From: Candidatus Gastranaerophilales bacterium
Lineage (GTDB): Bacteria > Cyanobacteriota > Vampirovibrionia > Gastranaerophilales > Gastranaerophilaceae
Length of the DNA: 64,000 bases
Direction: 5' to 3'
Assembly (NCBI GenBank): GCA_944322755.1
Contig: CALUPY010000009.1
Coordinates: forward strand, 1 to 64,000
The first letter of the stretch is position 1; each line of letters opens with the position of its first letter. Shown here piece after piece: positions 46,814-56,325 of this stretch. A program made the translations under genes and the position numbers. The notes under the pieces were generated by a model, which saw only the letters and a list, made by a program, of their open reading frames with translations, searched no databases and had not been told where the DNA came from.

Positions 46814-48265
46814 TCGGATAGAGCAAAGAATTTTATTTTTTATATTGCCATTTTGGGTTTAGTTGTTTTTGGCATATATTTGCGTATTCTTTTTTTCTCA
46901 TACGACAGACCTTTTTGGAATGACGAATCCGCGCTTGCTTTGAATATTATTCATCGTTCTTTTTCACAGCTGTTTGGTATTTTGGACTATGAACAGGTTT
47001 CGCCGCCTTTGTATGTTGTTGTTGCAAAATTTTTCGGGCTTTTTATAAAAAAATACGAGTTTGCATACAGGCTTCCTGCTTTGATATGTTCAATTCTTTC
47101 GCTGCCAGTGTTTTTTGTCTTTTGCAAAAAATTTTTGGAGAAAAAAATCAGCATAGTTTTTGCGATGATGCTTTTTGTATTAAACTATCAGCTGATATAT
47201 TACGGGCAGGAGTTGAAACAGTACAGTGCCGATGTTCTTGTTTATCTTTTAATATTGCTTTCTTATTGTTATATCGATATCGAAAAAACAAAAAAATGGC
47301 TTTTGGGTTTGATTGGCTGTATTTTTGCCATTTCAATATGGTTTAGTTATACAGCTTTATTTGGTATTTTTTGTCTTGGTTGTGCACTAATCGTTAAAAA
47401 TTACAGACAATGGAAACGATTACTGATTTTATTTTTTCCTTTTTTTGTTTCTTTTATTTTGTTCTGGGTATTCAGGCATGATTTGAGTTCAAGTGATTAT
47501 TTGCATTTGTTCTGGCAAAAAGGATTTATTACAAAGAATTTTTCTAACTTTTTTCAGATTATAAGTGATAATTTACATTTTTATTTTTTGAATTTTACTC
47601 ATAAACTTTTTCTTTATCTTTTAGTAATTTTCGGTACGGTCTCTGTGTTAAAAAAGATTAAAGAGCAGAAATATCTTATACTTGTTGTCCCTTTTGCTCT
47701 GGCGTTTTTACTTTCTTATTTTAATATTTACCCGTTATTAGACAGAGTTTCTATTTATCTTGCGTCTTTGTGGTTTGTGGTGATGGCAAAGACGTTTGAT
47801 TTGTTCAACTTTAATGCAAAAGGAAAATGTTTTTTTTATATGTTATCTGTTTTTCTGTTTTGGCATGTCGGGTTAAATTGTGTTTGGATGGTAAAATCCG
47901 TAATTATAAACAAAGGCTACTATGTGGAGCGGACCCCGGAATTTTTAAAACTTGCAGAATCAAAAATGCAAAAAGATGACGTGCTTTATGTTTCGGCAAT
48001 GACCCATATAAACTACAAAATGTATAAAGATACAGTGAATATAAAAAATGTTATTATTGAGACTGTTCCTGCTTATGATTTAAAAGAATATTCAACTGTT
48101 TTTAATAATTTAAAAAGCGGAACGACTTATTATTTATTATTAACCCATTCCGGTGATAAAATACTGGAATATGAAAATCTGAAACAGATAATGCAGACAG
48201 AAAAAGATGTAGTGCTTATGAATGACGATAAGTACAACCTGCTTATTAAATTTACAAAATCATAA
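46811..48265 (+). CDS. Membrane glycosyltransferase, PMT/ArnT-like (GT39/GT83 type)
   Basis: 484 residues with about ten membrane segments in the first 360 and a soluble C-terminal domain. The first periplasmic loop has the diagnostic acidic motif FWNDESALALNII (Asp-Glu), followed by QVSPPLYVVVAKFFG. These are features of enzymes that move sugars from polyprenyl phosphate to protein or lipid. The acceptor is unknown. Placement beside a sigma-28-controlled gene makes a surface or flagellar target conceivable, but that is inference. Confidence 0.8.
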   Translation: MSDRAKNFIFYIAILGLVVFGIYLRILFFSYDRPFWNDESALALNIIHRSFSQLFGILDYEQVSPPLYVVVAKFFGLFIKKYEFAYRLPALICSILSLPVFFVFCKKFLEKKISIVFAMMLFVLNYQLIYYGQELKQYSADVLVYLLILLSYCYIDIEKTKKWLLGLIGCIFAISIWFSYTALFGIFCLGCALIVKNYRQWKRLLILFFPFFVSFILFWVFRHDLSSSDYLHLFWQKGFITKNFSNFFQIISDNLHFYFLNFTHKLFLYLLVIFGTVSVLKKIKEQKYLILVVPFALAFLLSYFNIYPLLDRVSIYLASLWFVVMAKTFDLFNFNAKGKCFFYMLSVFLFWHVGLNCVWMVKSVIINKGYYVERTPEFLKLAESKMQKDDVLYVSAMTHINYKMYKDTVNIKNVIIETVPAYDLKEYSTVFNNLKSGTTYYLLLTHSGDKILEYENLKQIMQTEKDVVLMNDDKYNLLIKFTKS

Positions 48266-48332
48266 CAATGCGAATTGCTCAATCTTTTTCTTATATAATA
48301 GTAACAATATAACTCCAAAGAAAGGACAAGAC

Positions 48333-49106
48333 ATGGATGACAAAGTCAAAGAGGCTCTGACTCTCTTTAAAAGCGAAAAATACGAAGATGCATTGAAAAT
48401 ATTTTTTGAACTGCAGGAAGAAGATAAGCTCAATCCTCACGTATACAGCAATATCGGACTTTGTTATTCAAAGATGGGACAGGATGAAAGGGCTGAGGAA
48501 AACTATCTCAAAGCTCTGTCTATAGACGCAGGTCTTGCCCAGACTTATATAAACCTTGCGGATTTGTATTACAAAGAAGGCAGAATAGCTGACGCTTTGG
48601 AGCTTTTGCAGCAGGGAGCATATGAATTACCGGAAAATGTAGGAGTTTTGCATTATTTGGCTCGTTTTTTTATAGAGGACAAACGGTATACTGATGCAAT
48701 TGACGTTCTTGATAAAATTCTTGACCTTTCTCCTGAGAATCCTGATGCATATTGGGATTTGGGAATGGTTTATTTTGAACTAGGTGATTGGAATAGTGCT
48801 ATAGCAAATTTTGAAGAAGTTCTTGAAAAACTTGATAATAATGAGCTGGCATATTTTCAGACAGCTCTTGCTTATGAAGCGAATGATGAGATTGACAAAG
48901 CTATTTCGAATTATCTTAAAGCTATTGCTGTTAATGACAAATTTATTCCGGCTTACAAAAAAGCCGCAACACTCTTTATGGCAAGAGGAGATATTGATGA
49001 TGCCATAGAGTATTTTGAAGATTATTTAAAATTTGATATTCCTGATGAAGAAAAAAATTCGACAGAAGAAATACTGGTTTCTTTAAGAAAGAAAAAACAA
49101 GCTTAG
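48333..49106 (+). CDS. TPR-repeat protein
   Basis: 257 residues from the ATG at 48333, which follows AAAGAAAGGACAAG. It consists almost entirely of about seven TPR units: EKYEDALKIFFELQEEDKLN, VYSNIGLCYSKMGQDERAEE, TYINLADLYYKEGRIADALE, and DAYWDLGMVYFELGDWNSAI among them. No signal peptide or other domain is present. It is a cytoplasmic protein-protein adaptor of unknown partner. Its stop overlaps the convergent mutS stop by 4 nt. Confidence 0.85.
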   Translation: MDDKVKEALTLFKSEKYEDALKIFFELQEEDKLNPHVYSNIGLCYSKMGQDERAEENYLKALSIDAGLAQTYINLADLYYKEGRIADALELLQQGAYELPENVGVLHYLARFFIEDKRYTDAIDVLDKILDLSPENPDAYWDLGMVYFELGDWNSAIANFEEVLEKLDNNELAYFQTALAYEANDEIDKAISNYLKAIAVNDKFIPAYKKAATLFMARGDIDDAIEYFEDYLKFDIPDEEKNSTEEILVSLRKKKQA

Positions 49107-51703
49107 GAATTATTTTCATTGTTAAACAGTAATGAAAGCTGTGGAACATCAGCCTGTATTGTTTTTTGTTTTCGTTTATTTGCTGACAGATCCTGTGAGT
49201 AATCCACCTGCATTTTTGTCATCAATTCTTCTGCTTTTTTTACTACTGACTGAGGTAGACCTGCCATTTTTGCGACCTGTATACCATAGCTTTTGCTTGC
49301 AGAGCCTTCTATTACTTTTCTCAGGAAAATGATTTCTCCTTCATTTTCAGAAATAGTTACCCTGTAATTTTTGATTTGAGGGAACATCGAGCTCATTACA
49401 TTCAGTTCATGATAGTGGGTTGCAAATATAGTACGGGCTTTAATTTTTGTGGCTATGTATTCCGCAACACTCCAAGCTATAGCAACACCGTCATAGGTGC
49501 TGGTTCCTCTGCCTATTTCGTCAAGAAGGATTAAACTTTTTTCTGTTGCAGAGTTTAGAATATATGATGTTTCGTTCATTTCTACCATAAATGTAGATTG
49601 TCCTAAAGATAAATCATCTACTGCACCTACTCTGGTAAAGATTTTGTCAACTACACCTATCTGTGCATAGTCGCAGGGAACATAGCTTCCAATTTGTGCC
49701 ATAATTACAATCAGCGCATTTTGGCGCATATATGTCGATTTTCCGGCCATGTTCGGCCCGGTTAAAATCATAAACTGCGGGTATTTTGGATTGTTGTTAT
49801 TGCCGATTAATATTAAATTGTTAGAAACATACTGCCCCATAGGAAGAATTTTTTCCAGTACGGGATGCCTGCCTTCTCTTATGTCCAGTTCGCAAGAGTC
49901 TGTGATTTCCGGTTTTACATATTTGTTTTCAATTGCGCAAACGGCAAAGGAAACAAAAACATCCAGCGTTGCCAGGGCGTCTGCTATTTTTCTTACCGGT
50001 TCAACAAATTCTTTAGAATATTCTCTTAAATCAGTAAAGATTTTGTATTCAAGTTCTGTTGATTTTGATTGAGCCGAAAGTACTTCTGATTCGTGTTTTT
50101 TTAGAGCTTCGGTTACGAATCTTTCTCCGGTGGTCAGAGTCTGGCGTCTTATGTAGTTGTCGGGAACCATAGAAAGGTTTGAGTTTGCTACTTCAATATA
50201 GTATCCAAACGTTTTACTGAAGCCTACTTTTAAAAATTTAATTCCTGTTTTTGCTTTTTGTTTTGCCTCAAAATCTATAAGCCAGTTTTTTCCGCCATTC
50301 AGCAAGTCTTTATAATGATCAAGGTCTTCAGACACACCAGGTTTTATTATATTGCCTTCCTTTATTGTTATCGGAGCTTCTTCAGAAATTGTTCTGTCTA
50401 TTATGTCAGCAAACTCAAGCAATGCTTTGTTTTCTTCCTTAAGTGCAGATAATTTATTAGTTTTAAAAGTTTTAAGAATTTGTGAAAATTCTGGAAGAAG
50501 CTTTATTGTATCCTTTAGAGCAAGAAAGTCTCTCGGGTTTGCACTGTTGTTGCTTAGTTTTGTGGAAAGTCTTTGTATATCGTATATTTGTTCTAAAAGA
50601 TTTATTAACGAAATTCTTGAGCCGGTATTTTGTATAAGCTCTTCTACTGTATTTTGGCGTTCTTTGATATCATCTATATTTTTAAGAGGCTGATGAATCC
50701 ATTTTTTAAGAAGTCTTGCACCCATGTTGGATTTTGTTCTGTCAATTGCCCAAAGGAGACTTCCGTATTTTTGTTTGTCACGGGAGGTTTCTGTAAGCTC
50801 CAGATTGCGTCTTGTGTTGCTGTCCATGGAAACGAATTCAGATATTTCATATGTGTCTATCGTTTCAAACTTTGGTAAATTTTCTTTCTGTGTTTTAAAC
50901 AGATAATCGATAATGGCTCCTGCAGCGCAAAAACCTGTTTTGCAGTTTTCAAAACCAAACGGGGCAAGTGATTTTACTTTAAAAATTTGTTTCAAATTTT
51001 CTTCTGCTCTGTTAACATCAAAAGAATTGTATGACATTTTTGAGCAGTTGTAATTGTTTGTAATTTCGTCAGGAAGGTCAATCTTTTCATCTGGAACGAT
51101 TTGAAACGGCAGTACTTTTTGGGTAAGTTTTGGCACTACAATTTCAGAGGGTTTTATTCTGGAAAGTTCACTAAGCAGCTGGTTAAATGATGTTTGTGTA
51201 ACTTTAAACTCACCTGTGGATATATCCGTGTATGCCAGTCCGTATAAGTCTGACTTTTTGTCTTTTAGTATTGCTGCAAGATAGTTGTTTGAATTTGACT
51301 GCAAGAGGTTTGATTCTGTGATTGTTCCGGCTGTTATAGTACGGACAATTTCTCTGTTTACAAGACCTTTTGCAAGTGCAGGATCTTCCATCTGTTCACA
51401 AATAGAGACTTTGTGGCCTTTTTCAAGCAGCTTGGGTAAATAGTTGTCAATTGCTTTTATCGGAATACCGGCCATCGGAATACGTCCCAGAGATCCACCT
51501 TCTCTGCCGGTAAGAGTAATTTCCAAATCACGGGAGAGCGTAAGTGCGTCTTCAAAAAATGTTTCGTAAAAATCACCCATACGATACAGGAGAAGTACGT
51601 CCTGGTTTTCTCTTTTTATTTCCAAAAATTGCCTGAGCATTGGAGTTGCTTCATTGATATCCACGTCCATGCTGTTTATAAAGTTCAATTCCTGTTTAGA
51701 CAT
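49103..51703 (-). CDS. mutS: DNA mismatch repair protein MutS
   Basis: 866 residues, full length. The N-terminal mismatch-binding domain has MLRQFLEIKRENQDVLLLYR and the GDFYETFFEDA segment with Phe-x-Glu. The core and lever domains follow. The ATPase has Walker A GPNMAGKSTYMRQ, the Walker B region LILLDEIGRGTSTYDG and the IFATHYHEL motif. It ends with a helix-turn-helix and a short tail. GAGGG precedes the start. mutL is not adjacent. Confidence 0.98.
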   Translation of the reverse strand: MSKQELNFINSMDVDINEATPMLRQFLEIKRENQDVLLLYRMGDFYETFFEDALTLSRDLEITLTGREGGSLGRIPMAGIPIKAIDNYLPKLLEKGHKVSICEQMEDPALAKGLVNREIVRTITAGTITESNLLQSNSNNYLAAILKDKKSDLYGLAYTDISTGEFKVTQTSFNQLLSELSRIKPSEIVVPKLTQKVLPFQIVPDEKIDLPDEITNNYNCSKMSYNSFDVNRAEENLKQIFKVKSLAPFGFENCKTGFCAAGAIIDYLFKTQKENLPKFETIDTYEISEFVSMDSNTRRNLELTETSRDKQKYGSLLWAIDRTKSNMGARLLKKWIHQPLKNIDDIKERQNTVEELIQNTGSRISLINLLEQIYDIQRLSTKLSNNSANPRDFLALKDTIKLLPEFSQILKTFKTNKLSALKEENKALLEFADIIDRTISEEAPITIKEGNIIKPGVSEDLDHYKDLLNGGKNWLIDFEAKQKAKTGIKFLKVGFSKTFGYYIEVANSNLSMVPDNYIRRQTLTTGERFVTEALKKHESEVLSAQSKSTELEYKIFTDLREYSKEFVEPVRKIADALATLDVFVSFAVCAIENKYVKPEITDSCELDIREGRHPVLEKILPMGQYVSNNLILIGNNNNPKYPQFMILTGPNMAGKSTYMRQNALIVIMAQIGSYVPCDYAQIGVVDKIFTRVGAVDDLSLGQSTFMVEMNETSYILNSATEKSLILLDEIGRGTSTYDGVAIAWSVAEYIATKIKARTIFATHYHELNVMSSMFPQIKNYRVTISENEGEIIFLRKVIEGSASKSYGIQVAKMAGLPQSVVKKAEELMTKMQVDYSQDLSANKRKQKTIQADVPQLSLLFNNENNS

Positions 51704-51825
51704 TTTTACCCTCTTTTTTTTAAAATTTACTATAAATAATAGTCTTTTTCAAATATTAAAATAATAAGTTGACATAAAATCATGCTTTAGATAATATTAA
51801 TTCTACAGAGACAAGGTCTACGTAG

Positions 51826-51901
51826 GCTCCCATCGTCTAGAGGCCTAGGACACATCCCTTTCACGGATGCGACAGGGGTTCAAATCCCCTTGGGAGTACC
51901 A
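51826..51901 (+). tRNA. tRNA-Glu (anticodon TTC)
   Basis: A 76-nt cloverleaf with encoded CCA. The acceptor stem is GCTCCCA/TGGGAGT, the anticodon stem CATCC/GGATG encloses CTTTCAC, and the T arm is AGGGG-TTCAAAT-CCCCT. The 3' end marks the junction with the accessory region and is a usual att site for integrative elements. No second copy of the 3' end is seen before the window ends. Confidence 0.95.
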
Positions 51902-51905
51902 TTTT

Positions 51906-51929
51906 AAAAGAGCCGAAAGGCTCTTTTTT
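51906..51929 (+). terminator. tRNA-Glu terminator
   Basis: AAAAGAGCC (51906-51914) pairs with GGCTCTTTT (51919-51927) over a GAAA tetraloop, with a T-run overlapping the stem. Confidence 0.9.
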
Positions 51930-52035
51930 ATTGCGTTTTCAGTGGTCGAGTTTTTGACAAAAATATTTTTTCCCATTTTTATCCCACTAAATCCCGAAAA
52001 CTCCCAACAATACAGAACAAACAGGAACAACAAAA

Positions 52036-53214
52036 ATGAAAGTTGCAGACAAACGTATATTATACTTGATTATTGATGCTCTCTTTAATCAACAGCAAGA
52101 AAAAAAATACCTTATTGAACTTGATTGTATAAAAGATTTTTTGTCTTTAGATGAACAAAAAATCCTGTACACAAAGGATTATTCAACAACAGATTGGGAT
52201 AAAATTTCTGAATACAGAAGAAAAATTGTCGACATTTTAGACACATTGCGGTTGAATTTTGGTTGTGAAGTCTCTTTGAATATAAAGACGGATTTTATTG
52301 AGGCGACAACTCAAGAAATCGGTATGGGATTTTTAGCAGCAGAGGCTTATCAATCAATAATTGAGGATTGTCAAAGACTTTCCGATACGGACTCAATTTT
52401 AAATGTTTTTATAAAGTACCGTTCGTCATTGTTTGCAAAAGATACTGACCAAAATGATATGCCTGATACTTTGATAAAAACAGCTGATAAACTTTTTCTT
52501 CAAAGAACATCTGTAAATATTTATTTATCTGAACCCAAAATTCTTGAACAAAAATTAACCAGTTATGCTGAAGCATATGAAAACAACAGCTTAGACAGAA
52601 TTGTTCATTATGATGAAAAAGAACATTTTTCTGTAATTAATAAAATTTTGAAGCTTGCCTTCAAAAATTCAGAAGGTTTTCCTTTCAGTATTTTAAATTT
52701 GAATAAAAGTATAGAAAAACCCGAAGATTATAATTTGCCTGTTTTTCTTTGGTTGTCAAAAAAACGTCTAAAATTAGATATACGAAATATTGATTGTGAG
52801 ATGTCAACAAGCCCATTCAGAATTACAAAATTTGATGTTACTGTAGGCAAAGTAAAAAGAAAAAATCTTAAAATTACAGACAAAAAGACTGATTTTTATA
52901 ATGATGATTTTATACATTTTGAAATGTATTCAGATGATAAAATTAAACAAATTGTTTACGAAAATCAAATTATTCAACTAACTTATAATCAGTTGTTTGT
53001 TATACATACTCTTTGCAATAAATCTAAAAATGATGATGTTATGCAGAAAATCAAAAATGTGTACAAAACACATGGTTCATTAAGAAAGATGAAAAGTGAT
53101 ATAAATAAAGCTTTTTTAAGAGCCGGAGTTTATGACTTTTTAGAGTCCAGCGGTCAAAAAGATAACTATAGACTGGATATAACGACCGCATATAAAATAG
53201 AAAAACATAAATAA
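52036..53214 (+). CDS. Unrecognised 392-residue protein, possible C-terminal winged helix
   Basis: First gene of the accessory region, 134 bp after the tRNA. No family was recognised. It is soluble and rich in Lys, Asp and Ile. The first 60 residues are helical (RILYLIIDALFNQQQEKKYL). The last 90 residues (IIQLTYNQLFVIHTLCNKSK, then KTHGSLRKMKSDINKAFLRA and DNYRLDI) read like a winged-helix DNA-binding domain similar to response-regulator outputs. It may be the element's master regulator. AGGAAC precedes the ATG. Confidence 0.6.
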   Translation: MKVADKRILYLIIDALFNQQQEKKYLIELDCIKDFLSLDEQKILYTKDYSTTDWDKISEYRRKIVDILDTLRLNFGCEVSLNIKTDFIEATTQEIGMGFLAAEAYQSIIEDCQRLSDTDSILNVFIKYRSSLFAKDTDQNDMPDTLIKTADKLFLQRTSVNIYLSEPKILEQKLTSYAEAYENNSLDRIVHYDEKEHFSVINKILKLAFKNSEGFPFSILNLNKSIEKPEDYNLPVFLWLSKKRLKLDIRNIDCEMSTSPFRITKFDVTVGKVKRKNLKITDKKTDFYNDDFIHFEMYSDDKIKQIVYENQIIQLTYNQLFVIHTLCNKSKNDDVMQKIKNVYKTHGSLRKMKSDINKAFLRAGVYDFLESSGQKDNYRLDITTAYKIEKHK

Positions 53215-53335
53215 ACGGGTTATGTTAATTCTTTTAACATCAGACTCACAGTTGAGTAACAACACGTTCTTTTTTTAATATTTGTCGTTTGATCTTTTGT
53301 AAACTCTTTTATTATCAAATGAAAGGAGACACAAA

Positions 53336-53560
53336 ATGAAAACTGATGAATTTAAGGAAAGTGTGGAAAAAAAGTATGGTCGTTACATCCTACTTACAGA
53401 CTGGAACAAATATTTTGATTATCCAAAATTGGGGACATTGCGCTCGCTTGTTTTTAATGCACACAAAAACGGCTTCAACAAAGTAATCCGTAGGATAGGC
53501 AACAGGATAGTAATTAATGTTGATAAGTTTTATGTTTGGCTGGATAAGTACGGACAATAA
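53336..53560 (+). CDS. AlpA/excisionase-like small DNA-binding protein
   Basis: 74 residues with a strong GGAG site. The pattern LGTLRSLVFNAHKNGFNKVI, then RRIGNRIVINVDKFYVWLDK, fits the winged-helix excisionase/AlpA type: a helix reading the target, an Arg-rich turn, then a beta hairpin ending in a W-L. Such proteins bend att DNA or activate integrase. It lies in the middle of the replication-side genes with 120-bp non-coding stretches on both sides. Confidence 0.6.
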   Translation: MKTDEFKESVEKKYGRYILLTDWNKYFDYPKLGTLRSLVFNAHKNGFNKVIRRIGNRIVINVDKFYVWLDKYGQ

Positions 53561-53576
53561 CAACAAAAAAACTATA

Positions 53577-53647
53577 TTGAATGACCAATCGATATGAGGG
53601 TATAACGCACGGTGCCTGCTTTATATCTATTATAACCAATCATTCAA
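53577..53647. repeat. 71-nt stem-loop upstream of the Rep gene, candidate replication origin
   Basis: TTGAATGA (53577-53584) pairs with TCATTCAA (53640-53647). Inside, GGTATAA faces TTATAACC with one extra base. The loop contains the GC-richer ACGCACGGTGCCTGC. It sits 39 bp before the initiator gene, the usual place of a double-strand origin for rolling-circle replication. Confidence 0.45.
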
Positions 53648-53686
53648 AAAACAATCATAGGATAAGAAAAATAAGGAGAAAAAATA

Positions 53687-54445
53687 ATGATTACGCTCGA
53701 CAGAGTTCGTTTACTGGTGCCAGAAAATAAGGTCACAGAGGTAAATGAAAATGACTTTGACACTTTCAGTAATAAAATCACTGTAAAAAAAGAAATTTTA
53801 AGTAACATAGTCGGTGTACGTGAAATCTCATATATAAACAATTCATTCCTTTTGGACGTCAGCGGAAAAATCACTGCAGACAAGGGCTACTTAGGTTTAA
53901 TCCATAAAAATAATATAAAAGAGGTCTTTGAAAAAATAGACAACACGGGAATCTTAAGGTTTAACAGTTCACCTGTTGAAACTTCTCAGGTTCTTTACCT
54001 TGATGTGACAAAAGATGTCGAAGTGGAAAATCCTCTTGAAACCCTGACAGCTATTGAACTTTTTGCCACTCAAAGAAAACATAAAAATAAAATTTTACCA
54101 TTCAAAAACTCAGGATTAATCATAAAACCTCACGCAAAAAGCGTGTCTGACAGTTTAGGTATTTACCTGAAATACAAAGAAATAATCCAAAACAAGTCAC
54201 CGAAAAACCGGCTATATATTGAAAAAATAGGTATTGAAACGATTGAAAAGATTAAAAAGACTGTTCGTTTGGAGCGTCATTTAGGAACTTTTAAAGATAT
54301 AAGAAAGGCTTTCAAAACTAACAGTAAAAAAATTAGATTGAAAGAAATTCTTCACTCAAAAAAAAATCCTGTTAAAGACAAATTCTGTGAAATTACATCA
54401 AGCCACGAGGATGACTGGTTTACAGCAGGGAATGAGGTGTTTTGA
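53687..54445 (+). CDS. Probable phage/plasmid replication initiator (gene II/X-like)
   Basis: 252 residues. AAGGAG precedes the ATG. The N-terminus ITLDRVRLLVPENKV, the middle VLYLDVTKDVEVENPLETLT and YLKYKEI, and VRLERHLGTFKDIRKAF resemble the rolling-circle initiators related to filamentous-phage gene II/X proteins. The catalytic Tyr cannot be fixed by eye; Tyr residues in GIYLKYKEI and NRLYIEKIG are candidates. It ends TGATG into the next gene, so translation is coupled. Assignment is moderate. Confidence 0.45.
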   Translation: MITLDRVRLLVPENKVTEVNENDFDTFSNKITVKKEILSNIVGVREISYINNSFLLDVSGKITADKGYLGLIHKNNIKEVFEKIDNTGILRFNSSPVETSQVLYLDVTKDVEVENPLETLTAIELFATQRKHKNKILPFKNSGLIIKPHAKSVSDSLGIYLKYKEIIQNKSPKNRLYIEKIGIETIEKIKKTVRLERHLGTFKDIRKAFKTNSKKIRLKEILHSKKNPVKDKFCEITSSHEDDWFTAGNEVF

Positions 54446-54690
54446 TGAAAATTAAAATTCAAAAATTTTTGAAAAAAGTTGGGATGAGGACAATTTTGAC
54501 CAATTTTGACGATGACATAAGTGCTGTTAGAAAAATGTTAAAACTCGAGTGTGAATTTTCCTCACCCAGCACACTAAACACGGTGATAGCCTCATTTAAA
54601 AAGGAACTGAAAGAAAAAATATCTAAAAATAAAAATTTTTTCAGGTATCAAAAAATTGTACAGGATTTAATTAAAAAGATTGGAGAATAA
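54445..54690 (+). CDS. Small basic protein coupled to Rep and ATPase genes
   Basis: 81 residues, helical and Lys-rich (KIKIQKFLKKVGMRTILTNF, then DISAVRKMLKLECEF). The ATG at 54445 overlaps the Rep stop (TGATG). It ends two bases before the next start, whose Shine-Dalgarno lies in its last codons. No family was recognised. Its place inside the replication cluster suggests an accessory DNA-binding or loading role. Confidence 0.6.
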   Translation: MKIKIQKFLKKVGMRTILTNFDDDISAVRKMLKLECEFSSPSTLNTVIASFKKELKEKISKNKNFFRYQKIVQDLIKKIGE

Positions 54691-54691
54691 A

Positions 54692-56110
54692 ATGAACATG
54701 CCTAAAACACCTATTATTATTGAAAAAACCACAAATTTTCTTTTAACTTTACAGCCAAATTTGTATTCCAAAGCCGCATTACTGCTGACTATTGTTAAAT
54801 TTATGCAGGCTTTAAGTTACAAAAGGCTTAGATTTAACACCTGCTTTGGGACAAGAATAACAAATATTTTCGCACTTGTTTTTCTCCCAAGCGGTGGAGG
54901 AAAAGACCTCGCCTGCAAAAATCTTGAAAATTTTATTCTTAACTCAATTTTTGAAGAGTTCAGCGAAAAATCAAAAGCTGAATATAAAAAGGACTACGAC
55001 AAGCTACAGCAGATGTACATGGGCAAAAAAATACCAAAATCAGAGCTTAACAAAATATTTCCCATCGCATTGGAGTCACAGAATGCAACTCCTGAGGGGC
55101 TAAAAAAAATTGCAGATTTCCTAAATACTAAAGACTTCGGCGGTATTTTCCTGTTTGTTTCTGAATTAGCATATATTTTTTCAGGCAGTAAGGGGGTTGA
55201 GCTGTTGTATTATCTTTTAGGATGTTATGACGGTAAAATCGCAGGGAAGTCTATTAAAGCTGACAATCAAGGTGAGGCTGTTAAAAACATCTCTATCAGT
55301 TTTTTAGGCTTTTCTGACCCTGAACGGTTTTTCAACAACACAAACGTAAACTTTAACGCTCTATTAGCGACAGGACTGGCAAGAAGAACTTTTTTAATTT
55401 TCCAACCAACACTACCCAAAAATCAATTTCTCCAAGCTGAAAGAAATTTAATAAAACACGCAAAAGACAAGGCAGAAAGGCTTTCAAAGGAAGTCAAAGA
55501 TATTATTGATAAGTTACCGTACGAGGGGGTTTTTAATGTTTCAAACACAGCCTACGACAACATATTTGTTGAATACAAACAGAACTGCTTACAAAAATCA
55601 GAAACAATGGAAAATCCTCACCTGCAAAAAGAGATAAAAGACAGACCTTTAAAGGTGTTAAATATAGCTTCCCTCTACGCGGTTTTAAATCATCCGACAG
55701 AAAATGTTGTTACAGAAACAGACTTAAAACAAGCAATTGAGACGGTAGAATACTTAAGTACTGACCTTGAAAAATTTATTAACTACACACCGCAAAAATA
55801 TGACCAGTACCAGCAGTTCTTTGAGTTTTTGAAACGAAACAAAAATAAAGCTTTTGCCAAAACAGAACTCATCACAAAATATTATTCAGAAACGGGATTT
55901 AGCAGAAAAATATTAAGAAAAGATTTTGATGAGATAGTTTCTGTTGTCAAAGAAATAGCTGATATGAACGGTTTTACAGTCTTATCAAATTTCTTCCATA
56001 ACAACATCGGACAGAAAATAACATTAAAGGATAAGGTTCAACCTGTTGAAAACTGTAAAATTTCTCATATTTCCCCTGTTGATAACACGGAAAACGTTTA
56101 TGTTAGTTGA
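54692..56110 (+). CDS. DUF3987-like P-loop ATPase (primase/helicase type)
   Basis: 472 residues from the ATG at 54692, after TGGAG. LVFLPSGGGKDLACKNLENF (about 63-82) is a Walker-A-like loop in which GGGKD replaces GxGKS/T. GIFLFVSELAYIFSG (near 155) supplies a Walker-B-like strand with Glu, and the ATGLARRTFLIF segment has a possible Arg finger. The layout matches the DUF3987 proteins of phages and plasmids, thought to be replicative ATPases. The C-terminal 100 residues look like a winged helix. It ends the Rep operon. Confidence 0.6.
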   Translation: MNMPKTPIIIEKTTNFLLTLQPNLYSKAALLLTIVKFMQALSYKRLRFNTCFGTRITNIFALVFLPSGGGKDLACKNLENFILNSIFEEFSEKSKAEYKKDYDKLQQMYMGKKIPKSELNKIFPIALESQNATPEGLKKIADFLNTKDFGGIFLFVSELAYIFSGSKGVELLYYLLGCYDGKIAGKSIKADNQGEAVKNISISFLGFSDPERFFNNTNVNFNALLATGLARRTFLIFQPTLPKNQFLQAERNLIKHAKDKAERLSKEVKDIIDKLPYEGVFNVSNTAYDNIFVEYKQNCLQKSETMENPHLQKEIKDRPLKVLNIASLYAVLNHPTENVVTETDLKQAIETVEYLSTDLEKFINYTPQKYDQYQQFFEFLKRNKNKAFAKTELITKYYSETGFSRKILRKDFDEIVSVVKEIADMNGFTVLSNFFHNNIGQKITLKDKVQPVENCKISHISPVDNTENVYVS

Positions 56111-56170
56111 AATTTCATAAATTTTCGATATTTCACACGCTTTAAAAAGATTTTTTTGAAAATCTCCTCC

Positions 56171-56195
56171 CCCGTCTTTTCAGACGGGTTTTCTT
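56171..56195 (+). terminator. Terminator of the Rep-ATPase operon
   Basis: CCCGTCT (56171-56177) pairs with AGACGGG (56182-56188), followed by TTTTCTTT, 60 bp after the ATPase stop. Confidence 0.88.
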
Positions 56196-56325
56196 TATAT
56201 GCGGTTTTAACAAACGGAAATGTCAGAGAGCATCGTAACCTGTATAAAGAACACAAAACTCCTCATAACTCGCTTGCTATCGAGGTTTATGACTGTTTTT
56301 ATATTAAAATAAAGGAGAAAATCAA

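Noticed and set aside
51826-51901. Second copy of the tRNA-Glu 3' end inside the window as a right att site
   Set aside because: None was found by eye up to 64000, so no right boundary is claimed.
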